Position numbers and translations under genes: made by a program
Shown here: piece by piece, positions 16,520-25,921 of the stretch
Numbering within the stretch: the stretch's first letter is position 1
How the letters are laid out: the number at the start of each line of letters is the position of its first letter
Origin: Beijerinckiaceae bacterium
GTDB lineage: Bacteria; Pseudomonadota; Alphaproteobacteria; Rhizobiales; Beijerinckiaceae
NCBI GenBank assembly: GCA_947474545.1
Contig: CANJJI010000022.1
Span: 1-40,458, forward strand
DNA length: 40,458 nt
Direction of reading: 5' to 3'
Notes under the pieces: model-generated
Told to the model about the DNA's origin: nothing
Database searches by the model: none
The model's input: only the letters and a program-made list of their open reading frames with translations

Positions 16520-17659
16520 GTGGCCGCTACGCAGGCAGACATATTGCGCGCGCTGGAGAGCGTGGCCCTTCCCGACGGAAAAACTTTGCCGCAATCGGGC
16601 CGCCTCAGCGATGTCATGGTGCGCGACGGCAAGGTGATTTTTGCGATCACTGTCGAATCTTCCGAGGTCAACACGCTTGAGCCAGTGCGGTTGGCTGCGG
16701 AGCGGGCGGTCAAGACTGTTGCGGGTGTGACGCAGGTTCTTGTTGGCCTCACTGGCGAACGGCCGCAGGGGTCTTCGCGGCCCGCGCCTGCCGCGGCGCG
16801 TCCGGCGCAAACCGAGCAACGGATTTCGAGCGCTCCCAAGGCCGTGAATCAGCAGCTCGCATTTCCCAATATCAAGCACATCATCGCGGTTGCCTCTGGC
16901 AAGGGCGGCGTCGGCAAGTCGACGACCTCCGCCAATCTGGCGATCTCGCTGGGCGCGCTGGGACTGAAAGTGGGCATGCTCGATGCCGATATTTACGGCC
17001 CTTCGCAGCCCAAATTGTTTGGCCTTGCCGGTAAGCCGCGCGTATCTGCCGATCGCAAGATCGAGCCGCACGAGCGTTATGGCGTGAAGGTGATGTCGAT
17101 CGGCTTTCTCGTCGATGAAGATCAGGCGATGATCTGGCGCGGGCCGATGGTGATGTCGGCGCTGACGCAAATGTTGCGTGATGTGAACTGGGGCGAACTC
17201 GATGTGCTTGTCATCGACATGCCGCCGGGCACAGGCGATGCGCAATTGACCATTGCACAACAGACGCCGTTGGCGGGCGCTGTGATTGTTTCGACGCCGC
17301 AGGATCTGGCGCTGATCGATGCGCGCCGTGGTGTGGCGATGTTCCAGAAGGTGAATGTGCCAGTGCTTGGCATCGTCGAGAACATGGCGTCATTCTGCTG
17401 CCCGAATTGCAATCACATCACGCCGATTTTCGGACATGGCGGAGCGAAGCTCGAAGCAGAAAAAACGGGTGTACGGTTTCTGGGCGAAGTGCCGTTACAT
17501 ATGGACATCCGCACGACATCTGACGACGGCCGGCCGGTTGCGGCCTCCAATCCCGATGGCGTGCACGCAAAGGCCTATCTCGCCATTGCTGAGCAGGTGA
17601 AGGCATTGCTGATGAGCGGCGCGAAGTCGCGCGCGGCGCCGAAAATCGTGATCGAATAA
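16520..17659 (+). CDS. Mrp/ApbC-family iron-sulfur cluster carrier ATPase
   Basis: 379 residues from GTG at 16520, with GGGAG seven bases upstream. Members bind and transfer [4Fe-4S] clusters to target enzymes. An N-terminal MIP18/DUF59 domain covers about 5-80, an Ala/Pro-rich linker 84-110, then a deviant Walker A GKGGVGKS at 127-134, DADIYGPSQP, and a switch region DMPPGTGDAQL. The cluster-binding CxxC is Cys294-Pro-Asn-Cys297. All expected features are intact. It lies 42 bp after tRNA-Met and may be cotranscribed with it; the next gene is 253 bp away. Confidence 0.93.
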   Translation: MAATQADILRALESVALPDGKTLPQSGRLSDVMVRDGKVIFAITVESSEVNTLEPVRLAAERAVKTVAGVTQVLVGLTGERPQGSSRPAPAAARPAQTEQRISSAPKAVNQQLAFPNIKHIIAVASGKGGVGKSTTSANLAISLGALGLKVGMLDADIYGPSQPKLFGLAGKPRVSADRKIEPHERYGVKVMSIGFLVDEDQAMIWRGPMVMSALTQMLRDVNWGELDVLVIDMPPGTGDAQLTIAQQTPLAGAVIVSTPQDLALIDARRGVAMFQKVNVPVLGIVENMASFCCPNCNHITPIFGHGGAKLEAEKTGVRFLGEVPLHMDIRTTSDDGRPVAASNPDGVHAKAYLAIAEQVKALLMSGAKSRAAPKIVIE

Positions 17660-17912
17660 GCGAGCGGCCTGAAGCATGGGCAAGCTCATCGCGGCGCAAA
17701 TTTAGACTCTCTCGGATCGGCTGGCGTTTTTTGTGAACCGGTGCCCGATTTTTGCTCGCCGGCAGGTTGTCCCTGCGTATCCGGCACGTGATTCATTGAT
17801 ATCTGCAAATTATTTTGAAACGGGGAATGGACTGCCGGGGCTGGTAGTGCCAGTCTAGGGGACTTCAAAAGACGCACCTCGAATTGAGGGCGATGACACC
17901 CGGGAGGACAGA

Positions 17913-18683
17913 TTGCAGCGCAGCACGGTAAATATCGCGGGATGCGAGATCGAAGTTCATGAAGAGGGCAGCGGCGCACCGCTCCTCTATCTGCATCCCG
18001 GCGGGGGCTTTCGCCCGACTGACGCTTTCATTCCGCTGCTGGCAGCGAAGCGGCGTTTGATCTGCCCTTCGCATCCGGGCTTCGGACGTTCGGCCTTGCC
18101 GGACTGGATCGACAGCGTTGATGACCTCGCACACATCTATCTTGAATTGATGGATCACTACGGCATCGCCAAAACCGATATTCTCGGCGCTTCCATCGGC
18201 GGCTGGATCACGGCGGAAATGGCGACCAAGGCGCCAGAGCGTTTCAGCAAGATCGTGTTTGCAGGAGCCGTTGGTGTAAAAACCGGCCCGGCTGACAAGC
18301 TCGATATTCCCGATATTTTCGTGATGTCGCCCGCAGATGTGCCGAAGATCATGTTCCATGATCCCTCGAAATTTCCGTTTGATCCCTCAAAATTCACGGA
18401 CGAGGAACTTTCCATTCAAGTGCGCAACCGGGAAACGCTGGCGCTCTATGTCTGGGAGCCCTACATGCACAATCCCAAGCTGCCGCACCGTTTGCAGCGC
18501 ATCAAGGCGCCGACCCTGTTCCTGCGCGGAGGCAGCGATGGCCTTGTCAGCGCGGCCTATATGGACGCCTATGCGAAGCTTGTGCCGGGGGCCAAGACGC
18601 TCACCATTCCAGAAGCTGGACATGGTCCGCATCAGGAACAACCGCAGGCCTTCGCCAAGGCTGTTCTCGACTTTCTGGGCTGA
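17913..18683 (+). CDS. Alpha/beta-hydrolase (first of two in the catabolic locus)
   Basis: 256 residues from TTG at 17913, chosen because GGGAGG ends six bases before it. Alpha/beta-hydrolase fold: oxyanion region YLHPGGGF, nucleophile elbow GASIGG (Ser near residue 92), acid in RGGSDGLV and His in EAGHGPH. No signal peptide, so cytoplasmic. It resembles meta-cleavage-product hydrolases and esterases, but the substrate cannot be read from sequence. It heads a plus-strand series with the LLM oxidoreductase 48 bp downstream. The 253-bp gap before it shows no clear promoter. Confidence 0.85.
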   Translation: MQRSTVNIAGCEIEVHEEGSGAPLLYLHPGGGFRPTDAFIPLLAAKRRLICPSHPGFGRSALPDWIDSVDDLAHIYLELMDHYGIAKTDILGASIGGWITAEMATKAPERFSKIVFAGAVGVKTGPADKLDIPDIFVMSPADVPKIMFHDPSKFPFDPSKFTDEELSIQVRNRETLALYVWEPYMHNPKLPHRLQRIKAPTLFLRGGSDGLVSAAYMDAYAKLVPGAKTLTIPEAGHGPHQEQPQAFAKAVLDFLG

Positions 18684-18731
18684 GCCCAATCCGAAACCGT
18701 TTTAAACACATCCTGCGACAGGAGCAGAGCC

Positions 18732-20006
18732 ATGCAAGCCTGGCACTTCAGTGAAACCGCTTATCCCTATCTTCCGCCCGCCGATTCATATCCTTCGATC
18801 CGCGTCTCGCTGCCCAACAAGAATTACGATCCGCAAAAAGGCGCGGCGCTGTATGATCGCTATCTGGAAGAATGGCAGATTGCCGATGAAGAAGGCCTGG
18901 AGATCATGCTCAACGAGCATCACCAGACCGCAACCTGCGTCGATCCCGCAGCGCCCCTGATGCTGGCTGCACTCGCGCGGCTGACCAAGCGGGCGCGGCT
19001 GCTCATTCTGGGCAATCCCATCGCCAATCGCCGCCAGCCTATTCGTGTGGCCGAGGAAATGGCGCTGATCGACGTGCTTTCAAAAGGCCGTCTGGAAGCG
19101 GGCTTTGTGCGCGGCGTGCCATATGAGATTTCGCCCGCCAACAGCAATCCGGTGCGCATGAACGAACGCTTCTGGGAGGCGCTCGACCTCATCTGCAAGG
19201 CCTGGCAGAATCACGATGGCCCCTTCAGCCATGAGGGCCGTTTCTTCCATCATCGCAACATCAACATCTGGCCGCGGCAATGGCAGGATCCGCATCCGCC
19301 GGTCTGGGTTTCGACAACAAGCACAAGCGGCGCTTACGAAGTTGGCGCGCATGGTTTCATCCAGGCGACCTTCCTCACGGGCTGGGACATAACGCGCAAG
19401 ATTTTCGATTCCTATCGCAAGGGCTGGCGTGAAGCGGGCAGGGGGCAGGATATTCCCAATCACAGGCTCGCTTATGCGGCGCTGGTTTATGTTGGCGAGA
19501 CCGAAAAGGAAGCCCATGAAGGTGCTGAAAAGCTGCTCTGGTATGTGACGGCCAACAAAGTTGCGCCGCAATATGCCAATCCTCCGGGCTATGTGCCTGT
19601 TGCCGCCAATGTGGCGATGATGCGGGGTGGGGAACATCCGCTCAGCGCCTTCGCCAAAGGCGCCAGCGTAGAGGCGGCTATTCGCGGTGGCTTCATGTTC
19701 GCGGGTACGCCCGAACAGGTTTATCAGCAGTTCAAGCGGCACAACGATTATGTCGGTGGATACGGCCACATTCTCAACATGGGTCAGGCTGGTTTCCTCG
19801 AGCATGAGGACACGGTGAAGGGCATTCGCAATTTCGCACGTCACGTTTATCCGCGACTGAAAGAGGATTTCCCGCACAGCCGGATTTCCGGTCAGCCCAG
19901 CGATCTGCCGGGCGAACCGCCTGAAAAATACATGCTGTACTCGTCCTCCACTGTGAAGATGGAGCGCAACGTAGGCGGGCAGCTTGGTTCTGCCGGCGCG
20001 CGTTGA
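18732..20006 (+). CDS. LLM-class flavin-dependent oxidoreductase (luciferase-like)
   Basis: 424 residues; AGGAG is eight bases before the ATG. Luciferase-like TIM-barrel: EEGLEIMLNEHHQTATCVDP holds the His pair typical of the group, then LTKRARLLILGNPIANRR, DVLSKGRLEAGFVRG, and PHPPVWVSTTS. Such enzymes use FMNH2 or F420 as a reduced cofactor to oxidise an organic substrate, often with ring opening or Baeyer-Villiger chemistry. No flavin reductase gene is near. Flanked by two alpha/beta-hydrolases, consistent with oxidise-then-hydrolyse chemistry; substrate unknown. Confidence 0.88.
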   Translation: MQAWHFSETAYPYLPPADSYPSIRVSLPNKNYDPQKGAALYDRYLEEWQIADEEGLEIMLNEHHQTATCVDPAAPLMLAALARLTKRARLLILGNPIANRRQPIRVAEEMALIDVLSKGRLEAGFVRGVPYEISPANSNPVRMNERFWEALDLICKAWQNHDGPFSHEGRFFHHRNINIWPRQWQDPHPPVWVSTTSTSGAYEVGAHGFIQATFLTGWDITRKIFDSYRKGWREAGRGQDIPNHRLAYAALVYVGETEKEAHEGAEKLLWYVTANKVAPQYANPPGYVPVAANVAMMRGGEHPLSAFAKGASVEAAIRGGFMFAGTPEQVYQQFKRHNDYVGGYGHILNMGQAGFLEHEDTVKGIRNFARHVYPRLKEDFPHSRISGQPSDLPGEPPEKYMLYSSSTVKMERNVGGQLGSAGAR

Positions 20007-20029
20007 CGGAATTAAACGGGGAGGGAGCC

Positions 20030-20851
20030 TTGGCCAATTATCGCAGCCAATATGTCCGCGCGGGCGGCATCATGACGCACTATATCGAAGCTGGCGAAGG
20101 CTTCCCGCTTGTGCTGCTGCACAGCGGGGAATTCGGCGGCTGCTGTGAGCTGAGCTGGGAGCGCAATATCGATGCGCTCTCAAAACACTTTCGCGTCATC
20201 GCGCCGGACTGGGCGGGGTTCGGAAAGACGGAGAAAGTCTTTTCGTTCGATAATATGTATAATTACCGCATCGATCACATCACCCAATTCCTTCACACGC
20301 TTGGCATCAAGCGCGCGCATTTCATGGGTAATTCGATGGGTGGCACTGTGTTGCTGTCGACAATTGCGCGGAAGGATTGTCCGTGGCCGGTTGAGAAAGC
20401 CATCGTCATATCCGGCGGCGGCGATGTGCCTGATAACGACGCGAGGAAGATCTTGAATAGCTACGAGGGCGACCGCGATCATATGCGCAAGCTCGTCGAA
20501 GTCATGTTCAAGAACCCTGCAGTTTATAAGGATCAAGCCTATATCGACCGCAGGTATGAACTCTCTCGCGCGCCTGGTGCTTGGGAATGCACGGCGGCGG
20601 CGCGCTTCAAGGCGCCCTGGCGTGAACCCAGCGGCTTTGCCATGGCAAAGCCCGATTACTCGCCGGTCAAATGTCCGGTGTTTCTTGTGACGGGCGCGCT
20701 TGATCCCTTGCGCGCGCCGGGGTTCGGGCCAAAGCTGCACGCGGAAGTGCCGGGCTCCCAATTGTACGTTTTCGAAAATGCCGGGCACTGCCCTCATATC
20801 GACGAAGCCGATACGTTTAACGAACTCGCAGTGAAGTTCCTGATCGCGTGA
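20030..20851 (+). CDS. Alpha/beta-hydrolase (second of two in the catabolic locus)
   Basis: 273 residues from TTG at 20030, favoured because GGGGAGGG (20018-20025) sits just upstream; a TTG at 20003 overlapping the previous stop is the alternative. The fold shows LLHSGEFGG as oxyanion site, APDWAGFGKTE, nucleophile MGNSMGG, acid in TGALDPLRAP and His in NAGHCPH. Similar to C-C bond hydrolases of aromatic meta-cleavage routes. It is translated right after the LLM gene, making a three-gene hydrolase-oxidase-hydrolase unit, then TRAP genes. Confidence 0.87.
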   Translation: MANYRSQYVRAGGIMTHYIEAGEGFPLVLLHSGEFGGCCELSWERNIDALSKHFRVIAPDWAGFGKTEKVFSFDNMYNYRIDHITQFLHTLGIKRAHFMGNSMGGTVLLSTIARKDCPWPVEKAIVISGGGDVPDNDARKILNSYEGDRDHMRKLVEVMFKNPAVYKDQAYIDRRYELSRAPGAWECTAAARFKAPWREPSGFAMAKPDYSPVKCPVFLVTGALDPLRAPGFGPKLHAEVPGSQLYVFENAGHCPHIDEADTFNELAVKFLIA

Positions 20852-20883
20852 GGAACTCAGAATGCTTGGTTCTGAAATATATT

Positions 20884-20932
20884 CCGGCAAGACTATGCGA
20901 ACCCGGCTTCGATAGACCGGGTTGATCGCCGG
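20884..20932 (+). other. Stem-loop before dctP
   Basis: AACCCGG (20900-20906) pairs with CCGGGTT (20917-20923), and CCGGC (20884-20888) with GCCGG (20928-20932). No T-run follows. It could be an mRNA-processing or attenuation structure between the hydrolase and the TRAP genes. Confidence 0.4.
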
Positions 20933-20980
20933 CAAAAGAACTGGCAGGCGGCGCGGCCGCCGAACAGGAGGGAGAGGAAA

Positions 20981-21967
20981 ATGAAGCAGAGCAAGGTATC
21001 CTTGATCGGCGGGCTTATGCTCGCCCTGGCGCTTCCCGCAACTGCGGCGCAGGCGCTTGAACTGAAATATCTCTCAAGCTGGACGCCCAATAACAAAGGT
21101 TCCTGGGTCTCTGAAGAGATGTTTATGAAAATGGTGACTGAGGAGTCCAAGGGACGTCTCACGATCAAGCGCAGCGGCCCCGAAGCGGTGCCGGCTTTCG
21201 AACAATTGCAGCCTGTGGGCGCAGGCGTGTTCGATATCCTTATCACCCACGGCGCCTATCATTCCGGCACTACCGGCATCGGCATGGCGCTTGATGGTAT
21301 TGCGGGCGATCCTGCCAAGCGGCGCGAAACCGGCATCTGGGATTTTGCGGCCAAGCATTATGCCAAATTTGGCCTGACTGCGATTTCCTTTATTCCGCAG
21401 GGCAAACATGGGTATCAGATCATCTTGCGTGATCCTGTTGGCCCGACCGGCGATCTGAAAGGCCTCAAGATCCGCGGTACGACGACCTATCATCCGCTAC
21501 TGAAAGCGCTGGGCGCTTCTCCTGTCGTTCTGGCTCCTACGGATGTCTATACGTCGCTTGAAAAAGGCGTCGTCGATGGCGCGGCGTGGCCGACTGTTGG
21601 CGTTGTTGATATGAAATGGCCGGAAGTGGCGAAACATTTTGTTCTGCCTGCTTACGGCATCAGCACGCTTGAGATTTTCGTCAACACGAACGCATTTAAT
21701 CGCCTGTCTCCCGAAGACAAGAAAGTGCTTCTGGACGTGGGACAAAAGATGGAAGTGCGGATCTGGAACGAATACGACAAGCTGGCTGATGAAGAAATCG
21801 TGGCGATGAAAAAAGCCGGGATGAAGGAAGCGCGGCTTTCAAAAGAAAACGAAGCGCGTCTGGGATCACTCTTCGCCGAAGGCGTCTGGGAGCTTGCAAT
21901 CGCCAAGAACAAGGCGGAAGCAGAGGCTTTCCGCAAACTCGTCAATGACAAGAAAATGGCGCTCTGA
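20981..21967 (+). CDS. TRAP transporter periplasmic substrate-binding protein (DctP family)
   Basis: 328 residues; GAGAGG precedes the ATG. Residues 1-25 form a Sec signal peptide with cleavage likely after TAAQA. The DctP fold shows FDILITHGAYHS, the conserved KGLKIRG with the Arg that usually binds substrate carboxylate, TDVYTSLEKGVVDGAAWP, and NTNAFNRLSPEDK. These proteins capture organic acids in the periplasm for the DctQM permease. The conserved Arg implies a carboxylate ligand, which is as far as the sequence goes. A strong hairpin separates it from dctQ. Confidence 0.92.
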   Translation: MKQSKVSLIGGLMLALALPATAAQALELKYLSSWTPNNKGSWVSEEMFMKMVTEESKGRLTIKRSGPEAVPAFEQLQPVGAGVFDILITHGAYHSGTTGIGMALDGIAGDPAKRRETGIWDFAAKHYAKFGLTAISFIPQGKHGYQIILRDPVGPTGDLKGLKIRGTTTYHPLLKALGASPVVLAPTDVYTSLEKGVVDGAAWPTVGVVDMKWPEVAKHFVLPAYGISTLEIFVNTNAFNRLSPEDKKVLLDVGQKMEVRIWNEYDKLADEEIVAMKKAGMKEARLSKENEARLGSLFAEGVWELAIAKNKAEAEAFRKLVNDKKMAL

Positions 21968-21985
21968 AGCACTTGCGCAAGTCCA

Positions 21986-22027
21986 GCGAATGCTGCGGCC
22001 ACCCGACGGACCGGCCGTGGCATTCGC
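21986..22027 (+). other. Intercistronic hairpin between dctP and dctQ
   Basis: GCGAATGCTGCGGCC (21986-22000) pairs with GGCCGTGGCATTCGC (22013-22027): 15 bp with two G-T pairs and a 12-base loop, no T-run. Such hairpins after binding-protein genes often stabilise the upstream mRNA or reduce read-through, giving more binding protein than permease. Confidence 0.6.
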
Positions 22028-22057
22028 CTAACTGTTCTCGAACAAGCGGATAAAGCC

Positions 22058-22558
22058 ATGCGCCAGCTGTTTCGATGGCACGACGCCATAACCATCGCCG
22101 GAAACTATGTTGCCATGGTGCTGCTTTTTATCATCTGCGCTTCGTTCAGCTATGAAGTGGCCGCCCGCTATATTTTCAATTCGCCGACCATGTGGGCGAA
22201 CGCGCTCGTTTCCTATCTGTTATGCGCCTCGATCTTTCTCGCCGTTCCTGACCTCACGCGTCGCAACGAACATGTCACGATCAACATGCTGCGCGATAAC
22301 TTGCCGCCTAGCATTCGCCGGCCTTTTTCCATAGGCATACGGCTTGTATCGGGTTGTATGTGCATGTTTGCGGCTTGGTTCTGCGCCAACGAAACAATTT
22401 CGCAATATGTGGGAGAAATCGAAACCGTTCTCGAATGGCAAATTCCAAAGTGGATAGTTTCGATTTTCATTCCCTATGGCTTCCTGAATGCAGCTCTCTA
22501 TTTTTTCCGGCATATGATTGAGGCGCCTGCCGACGGCGAAGAAGGAGCCATCGCATGA
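22058..22558 (+). CDS. TRAP transporter small permease subunit (DctQ family)
   Basis: 166 residues with four hydrophobic segments at about 12-33, 48-65, 90-108 and 133-152, the normal DctQ topology. NSPTMWANALVSYLL and LTRRNEHVTINMLRDNLP match the conserved loop with RRNEHV (H in the usual R-x-G/N-x-H-I/V motif). It overlaps dctM by ATGA, so the two membrane subunits are coupled. It joins DctM in the inner membrane. Confidence 0.9.
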   Translation: MRQLFRWHDAITIAGNYVAMVLLFIICASFSYEVAARYIFNSPTMWANALVSYLLCASIFLAVPDLTRRNEHVTINMLRDNLPPSIRRPFSIGIRLVSGCMCMFAAWFCANETISQYVGEIETVLEWQIPKWIVSIFIPYGFLNAALYFFRHMIEAPADGEEGAIA

Positions 22559-23871
22559 CCTGGTGGATGCTGCTCTTTGGAGGCCTCGGCTCCCTTATCG
22601 TCCTGCTGTTTCTCGGTCTGCCGATCTTCGTCGCATTCCTTGTGTTAAACATCACCGCCGTGCTGGTGTTCTTCGGTCCGGCAGGTTTTGGTTTGTTTGC
22701 TAACAGTATTTTCTCGACAGCAACCAACAGCGCCCTTGCAACCGTGCCGCTCTTCATTGTGATGGGTGAAATCCTCTTCCGCTCTGGTGCGATGGAAGCC
22801 GTGTTCGATGCCCTTGACAGGTTTGTCGGGCGCGTACGCGGACGCCAATATTATCTCAGCATATTGTTGTCCGCTATTTTGGGCGCGCTGTCGGGTGCTG
22901 CCATTGCGGTTGCTGGACTTCTCGGGCGCTCCCTCTACCCCGCGATGATCGACCGTGGTTATGACAAGCGTTTGTCTGCCGGCACTTTGCTGGGCGGCGC
23001 AAGTCTTGATCCCATTATTCCGCCGAGCATTCTGGCCGTTATCATTTCTGCGCTGGCGGAAGTCTCGACGGCGGGCATGCTGATTGCCGGCATCATTCCG
23101 GGCCTGCTGCTGATGGGCCTTTTCCTGATCTATATCGCCTACAAACTGAGAATGGATCCCTCGCTGGCGCCCGATATCGCTGTTGATGAAGCGGGCGCCG
23201 GTTCAAGGCAAAGCGCCGGCATCGCCATGTTGCGCATGTTGCCCTGCGTGTTCGTGTTCTTCATGGTGATGGGCTTCATCATGTTTGGTGTTGCGACGCC
23301 GACTGAATCGGCGGCGACCGGTGTCGTTGGCGCTGTCATCGTGTCGTTCATCTACCGCCGCTTCAGCATCAAGATGCTCATGGAAGCCTTCACGACAGCA
23401 GCGACTGTGACGGGGTTGGTTCTGGCCATCATGTGTTCGGCTGTGATGTTCTCGCAAGTTTTGTCTTTTACTGGCGCGCCTGCCGCTATCGGCGGGTTTG
23501 TGACACATCTGAGCCTGCCGGCCTGGCTGATGTTTTTCGTGATGATGGCTGTGCCATTCGTGTTGTTCATGTTTCTGGATCAGCTTGCTATCATGCTCGT
23601 GCTGATCCCCATCTACAAACCACTCCTGGGTCATTTCGGCTTTGATCCCATCTGGTTCTGGACACTGTTCCTGATTGTCGCCACCGTGGGCGGACTGACG
23701 CCGCCGTTCGGTTACGTGCTCTTCGCCATGAAGAGTGCAGTGCCATCCTTGTCGATGAACGACATCTACAAGGCCTCGTGGCCGTTCGTGTGGATTATTG
23801 TCTTCGGCATGTTTCTGCTCTGGCTGTTCCCGCCGCTGATCACTTGGTTGCCCAGTTTGACGGCGAAATAA
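22555..23871 (+). CDS. TRAP transporter large permease subunit (DctM family)
   Basis: 438 residues with about twelve membrane segments. Family blocks: VPLFIVMGEILFRSGAME, LSAILGALSGAAIAVAG, LGGASLDPIIPPSILAV with the PPS turn, MFGVATPTESAATGVVGA, and VGGLTPPFGYVLFAMKS. DctM carries the sodium/substrate channel. All TRAP parts (P, Q, M) are present and in the usual order, so the system should be functional. The 72 bp after it contain no terminator and lead to the aldo/keto reductase gene. Confidence 0.94.
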   Translation: MTWWMLLFGGLGSLIVLLFLGLPIFVAFLVLNITAVLVFFGPAGFGLFANSIFSTATNSALATVPLFIVMGEILFRSGAMEAVFDALDRFVGRVRGRQYYLSILLSAILGALSGAAIAVAGLLGRSLYPAMIDRGYDKRLSAGTLLGGASLDPIIPPSILAVIISALAEVSTAGMLIAGIIPGLLLMGLFLIYIAYKLRMDPSLAPDIAVDEAGAGSRQSAGIAMLRMLPCVFVFFMVMGFIMFGVATPTESAATGVVGAVIVSFIYRRFSIKMLMEAFTTAATVTGLVLAIMCSAVMFSQVLSFTGAPAAIGGFVTHLSLPAWLMFFVMMAVPFVLFMFLDQLAIMLVLIPIYKPLLGHFGFDPIWFWTLFLIVATVGGLTPPFGYVLFAMKSAVPSLSMNDIYKASWPFVWIIVFGMFLLWLFPPLITWLPSLTAK

Positions 23872-23943
23872 TCTCACTGGTGAGTGCCGTCTTGCTGGTG
23901 CGTGTGTGGCGGGGCATAGTCGCGCGCATTCAGGAGACGGTAT

Positions 23944-24918
<975 letters not shown>

Positions 24919-24928
24919 TCTGATATAT

Positions 24929-24963
24929 CATCCCGGATAATCGCATAGCGTTTATCCGGGATG
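24929..24963. repeat. Palindromic extragenic repeat, family A, copy 1
   Basis: CATCCCGGATAA (24929-24940) is the exact inverted repeat of TTATCCGGGATG (24952-24963), with an inner CGC-ATA-GCG stem. It lies in the convergent gap between the aldo/keto reductase and BKACE genes and could terminate both. Related palindromes lie at 29261-29351 and 31720-31809. Confidence 0.8.
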
Positions 24964-24977
24964 ACCGTGTCGCGAAA

Positions 24978-25919
24978 CTAAAACTTCACGAGATCCGCGC
25001 CCTTCAGATCCAGCAGCGCGCGCGCCTCTTTCGGCGTTGCGATCTCATATCCGAGTTCTTCAACAATCCTGCGGATCTTTGCGACCTGTTCGGCATTGGA
25101 TGTGGCGAGTTTGCCGCGGGAAATGAAGAGTGAATCCTCAAGCCCTACGCGTACGTTGCCGCCGAGCATGGCCGCTTGCGTGCAGAAGGGGATCTGGTGG
25201 CGGCCGGCGGCGAGTACGGACCAGCGATAGTCATTGCCGAACAGCTTGTCTGCCGTTTGCTTCATGAAATTCACGTTCTCCGGGTCGGCGCCGATGCCAC
25301 CGAGCACGCCGAAAATGATTTGCAGGAAGACCGGCGGCTTGAAGAGGCCGGCATCAAGGCAATGGGCGAGATTGTAGAGATGGCCCACATCGTAGCATTC
25401 ATGCTCAAATTTGGTGCCATGGCCTTCGCCGAGCAGTTTGTAGATTTTTTCGATGTCATCGAACGTATTGCGGAAGATGCCGCCCTTTGTGCCTTGCAGG
25501 TAAGGCACTTCCCATTCGTGTTTCCAGGTCTTGTAACGGCCAACAAGCGGATGCAGGGCGAAATTCATTGAACCCATATTCAGCGAACACATTTCGGGCG
25601 AAGCTTGGAGAGGCGCGGCGAGGCGCTCTTCCACGGTCATGGTGATGCCCCCGCCTGTGGTGATATTTACCACTGCGTCAGTCGATTGCTTGATGCGCGG
25701 CAGAAATTCCATGAACACCTTGGGGTCGGGCGTCGGGCGGCCATCCTTGGGGTCGCGCGCATGGAGATGCAGAATCGACGCGCCAGCTTCCGCTGCGGCT
25801 ATGGATTGTTCGGCAATCTCGCTGGGCGTGATCGGCAGGTATTCTGACATGGTCGGCGTATGGATGCTGCCGGTGACAGCGCATGTAATGATGACCTTGT
25901 TGCCTTGTGCTGCAGCCAT
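24978..25919 (-). CDS. Beta-keto acid cleavage enzyme (BKACE, DUF849)
   Basis: 313 residues. BKACE enzymes condense a beta-keto acid with acetyl-CoA and split it to acetoacetate plus a new acyl-CoA; the founding member cleaves 3-keto-5-aminohexanoate. The zinc-binding His-x-His is in ILHLHARDPKDGRPTPD, followed by VVNITTGGG, MCSLNMGSMNF, and the C-terminal WSVLAAGRHQIPFC and GNVRVGLEDS with the conserved Arg and Glu. It is the last gene of the minus-strand series, 2 bp after the livM-like stop. Family sure; true substrate not known. Confidence 0.93.
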   Translation of the reverse strand: MAAAQGNKVIITCAVTGSIHTPTMSEYLPITPSEIAEQSIAAAEAGASILHLHARDPKDGRPTPDPKVFMEFLPRIKQSTDAVVNITTGGGITMTVEERLAAPLQASPEMCSLNMGSMNFALHPLVGRYKTWKHEWEVPYLQGTKGGIFRNTFDDIEKIYKLLGEGHGTKFEHECYDVGHLYNLAHCLDAGLFKPPVFLQIIFGVLGGIGADPENVNFMKQTADKLFGNDYRWSVLAAGRHQIPFCTQAAMLGGNVRVGLEDSLFISRGKLATSNAEQVAKIRRIVEELGYEIATPKEARALLDLKGADLVKF

Positions 25920-25921
25920 GT

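Noticed and set aside
23203-23877. 224-codon His/Glu-rich minus-strand frame
   Set aside because: Shadow of dctM; the His/Glu bias comes from reading membrane-protein codons backwards.
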